A stretch of 64,000 nucleotides of DNA from contig OX457033.1 of NCBI GenBank assembly GCA_949752745.1, positions 20,127,907 to 20,191,906 of the forward strand, in the 5' to 3' direction. The first letter of the stretch is position 1; the number at the start of each line of letters is the position of its first letter. This document shows positions 62,255 to 64,000 of this stretch, in pieces. Made by a program: the position numbers and the translations under genes. The notes beneath the pieces are model-generated. The model did not search any database and was not told where the DNA came from. It saw nothing but the letters and a program-made list of their open reading frames with translations. Source of the stretch: Protula sp. h YS-2021 (lineage: Eukaryota > Annelida > Polychaeta > Sabellida > Serpulidae).

Positions 62255-62850
62255 TTCTTTGCTGTTTTTTAATTAACATTAAGTTAACGTTTTTTCCCTT
62301 ATGGTCGAACGAAAGACATTGGTTGAATTACCGATAAACCTTTTTTCATAAGATGGGTTGAATTTATTAAACCTGGATTAAGGATATGTCAAAACTTTTT
62401 TTATTTGCATCAAAATAGGTTGAATCGAATTATAGATACAACACAACGTAATTTTTTGGTTAAAACTTTGTGAAACGAGATACGCCACATTGAAATATAG
62501 GTATGTTACATATCATTTTATCTGTAAAAATACAAAGTGTGTTGAATCATAGATGTCTAGAATTTATTGCAGATGTATCTCAACGTTATTTTTTTTATCA
62601 ATAAAAAATAAGTTGCATTAAACCTGCCTTTTCTGTAAAATACGTTGAATAAATTAAATCTAAATTATAATCTGGATATGTCTAAACCTTGTTGTCAAAA
62701 ATAAATAAATAAAAAAAAAAAAAAGAGTTGAATTAGGGATGTCTAACATTACTTATGGATATGTCTCGACGTTTATTTCAATCAAAAATAGGCTTAATTG
62801 AATTACGTACATGCCATGTCTTTTTCTGCAAAATTAGGTTGAATGAGAGA
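62255..62850 (+). repeat. Degenerate AT-rich tandem repeat
   Basis: Words such as AGGTTGAATNGAATTA, GATATGTCTNAAC and TTTTTATCAAAAATAGG recur about every 80-100 bp. The unit is too diverged to define by eye. Confidence 0.5.
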
Positions 62851-63322
62851 GAAACCAAAACTGAATAGAGCGGCCAGTGGCCACAAAACATCAGTGTACA
62901 GGGGTACATCATACACTTTCAACGAAGTCTCCCTGACCAAGTCTCTCATTTTGCAATACCCATTTCTCCATTTTACAGAAATAAAAGAATAGTTTTCCTT
63001 TTTCTCAAACATAATCACAATTCATAATGAAAAAAATCAAAGTAAACACAAAATAATTGACAGAAATGACCGTCAAAACATTCAAGATGCCCAGAAGCTT
63101 GAATTTTACTTCTTGAGTGCTGCACAAAACTGTACACCACGCTTGTCAACTGACAAATTGCATCAAGAATGAAAGCCTCGTCGATAAGCCTCTGAGAGAT
63201 GCTCCAGTCCCCAGCGCAGCAACAACACAAGTTTACTGAAGATACTTCGTTTTCAAAACAGTCCAGAAAAAGGGGAATGGAGGATTAGCAAAGCAAAATA
63301 CATAGCGTGCAATATTGTTACG

Positions 63323-63931
63323 TAATGACGTCATTTAGTTATTTCCGTACGAGTTTCAAGTTGTGGAAAATCATTCGACTTACCTATGGCACAACTATAT
63401 AAAGTCGATCCCACTTTTCCTAATCGAGATATTTTGCGCACGATATGTTGTTTAGAACAAATAATGTCATTGTTACATAATGATGTCATATGCGATCAAA
63501 GCTTGCCACATTTGCAACAAAATGCAATAGAATCTTTCAAACCTACGAAGAAAATACCAATAATTGTAAAGGAATTCCGCCCAGAAATTTTACAACTAAG
63601 ACGTTTATGTAATGACGTCATGCACTTTTCTGAATTTAGCCACACGCGTCAAAAGTTTATCCAGCCGGCCGCTGACCCAAGGAATACCCATACACGGTTT
63701 GAAGTCGATAGGTCTTCCCGTTATCGAGATATTTTGCACACAAGACCTTGTTCAAAGTATATACATATTTACGTAACGAGGTCATATCTCGGTAGTCATT
63801 CGTTCTACTCGCCACATTTGGCACAAAATCTGAGAGAATCTTTCGGAATTACCAAGAAACAATCCCACCATGCGAACGTTCTCCGATGTTCAGCCACTTT
63901 GAAACACCGGATTTTTATCTAATGACGTCAT
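63323..63931 (+). repeat. About 300-bp tandem repeat bounded by TAATGACGTCAT
   Basis: TAATGACGTCAT occurs at 63323, 63610 and 63920. The two intervals (287 and 310 bp) are diverged copies: both hold GTCGAT, ATCGAGATATTTTGC, CCACATTTG and AGAATCTTTC in the same order. Half of the 178-codon ORF here is explained by this duplication. TGACGTCA is the CREB/ATF consensus; regulatory use is not shown. Confidence 0.8.
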
Positions 63932-64000
63932 ACGTTGATACGAGGTTGAAATTAGGCCAATTTTTATTTTTTACTTTAACGGGACGGGTGGGACTTAGGT

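Noticed and set aside
63386..63922. 178-codon ORF as a possible gene
   Set aside because: It covers two tandem copies of a non-coding-looking repeat, and no family or splice context supports it.

Overview
The window is eukaryotic: genes are cut into many short exons with GT-AG introns, coding density is low, and simple repeats, long G/C homopolymers and decayed mobile DNA are common. Two large genes on the + strand can be followed exon by exon with matching splice phases. Both are animal families (a connecdenn-type DENN protein and the cilium-associated CCDC180), so I read this as a metazoan, most likely an invertebrate with motile cilia. The species cannot be told from sequence alone. There is a 200-base run of N at 57960-58159.

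Layout. 1-2062: non-coding, with a short inverted-repeat element; the first DENND1 exon is not identified. 2063-18846: DENND1, 20 coding exons ending in a 1.5-kb proline-rich exon, plus a possible alternative last exon at 20072-20740. 20741-35336: about 14.6 kb of mostly intergenic DNA with hairpins, inverted repeats, a decayed DIRS-like retrotransposon (about 25.85-27.4 kb, minus strand) and three diverged copies of a coding-like repeat at 33.05-33.75 kb. 35337-61016: CCDC180, 32 coding exons. Its 7.8-kb intron 16 holds an intact single-exon alpha-arrestin gene on the minus strand (43921-45378). 61017-64000: a minisatellite copied from the end of the CCDC180 CDS, then AT-rich repeats and a roughly 300-bp tandem family punctuated by TGACGTCA.

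The observation I rate highest is a pattern rather than a gene. At several exon-intron borders of both large genes, DNA spanning the splice junction has been copied in tandem into the adjacent intron: 33-bp units at 3.06 kb, 66/44-bp units at 10.7 kb, 36-bp units at 50.6-51.9 kb, single decayed copies at 40.15 kb and 58.89 kb, a triplicated acceptor at 5.38 kb, and 55-bp units at the CCDC180 stop codon. This creates rows of decoy splice donors and several misleading long ORFs. In the donor arrays the ancestral junction is the copy nearest the exon, and where I could test the frame, downstream copies give a stop or a frameshift.

The two large genes have no obvious joint function: DENND1 is a Rab35 exchange factor of clathrin-coated vesicles and CCDC180 is a coiled-coil protein of ciliated cells. 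Their human counterparts are both on chromosome 9q, so the neighbourhood may be a trace of ancient linkage. All exon models come from reading frames, splice consensus and remembered family sequence; no search or transcript data were available.
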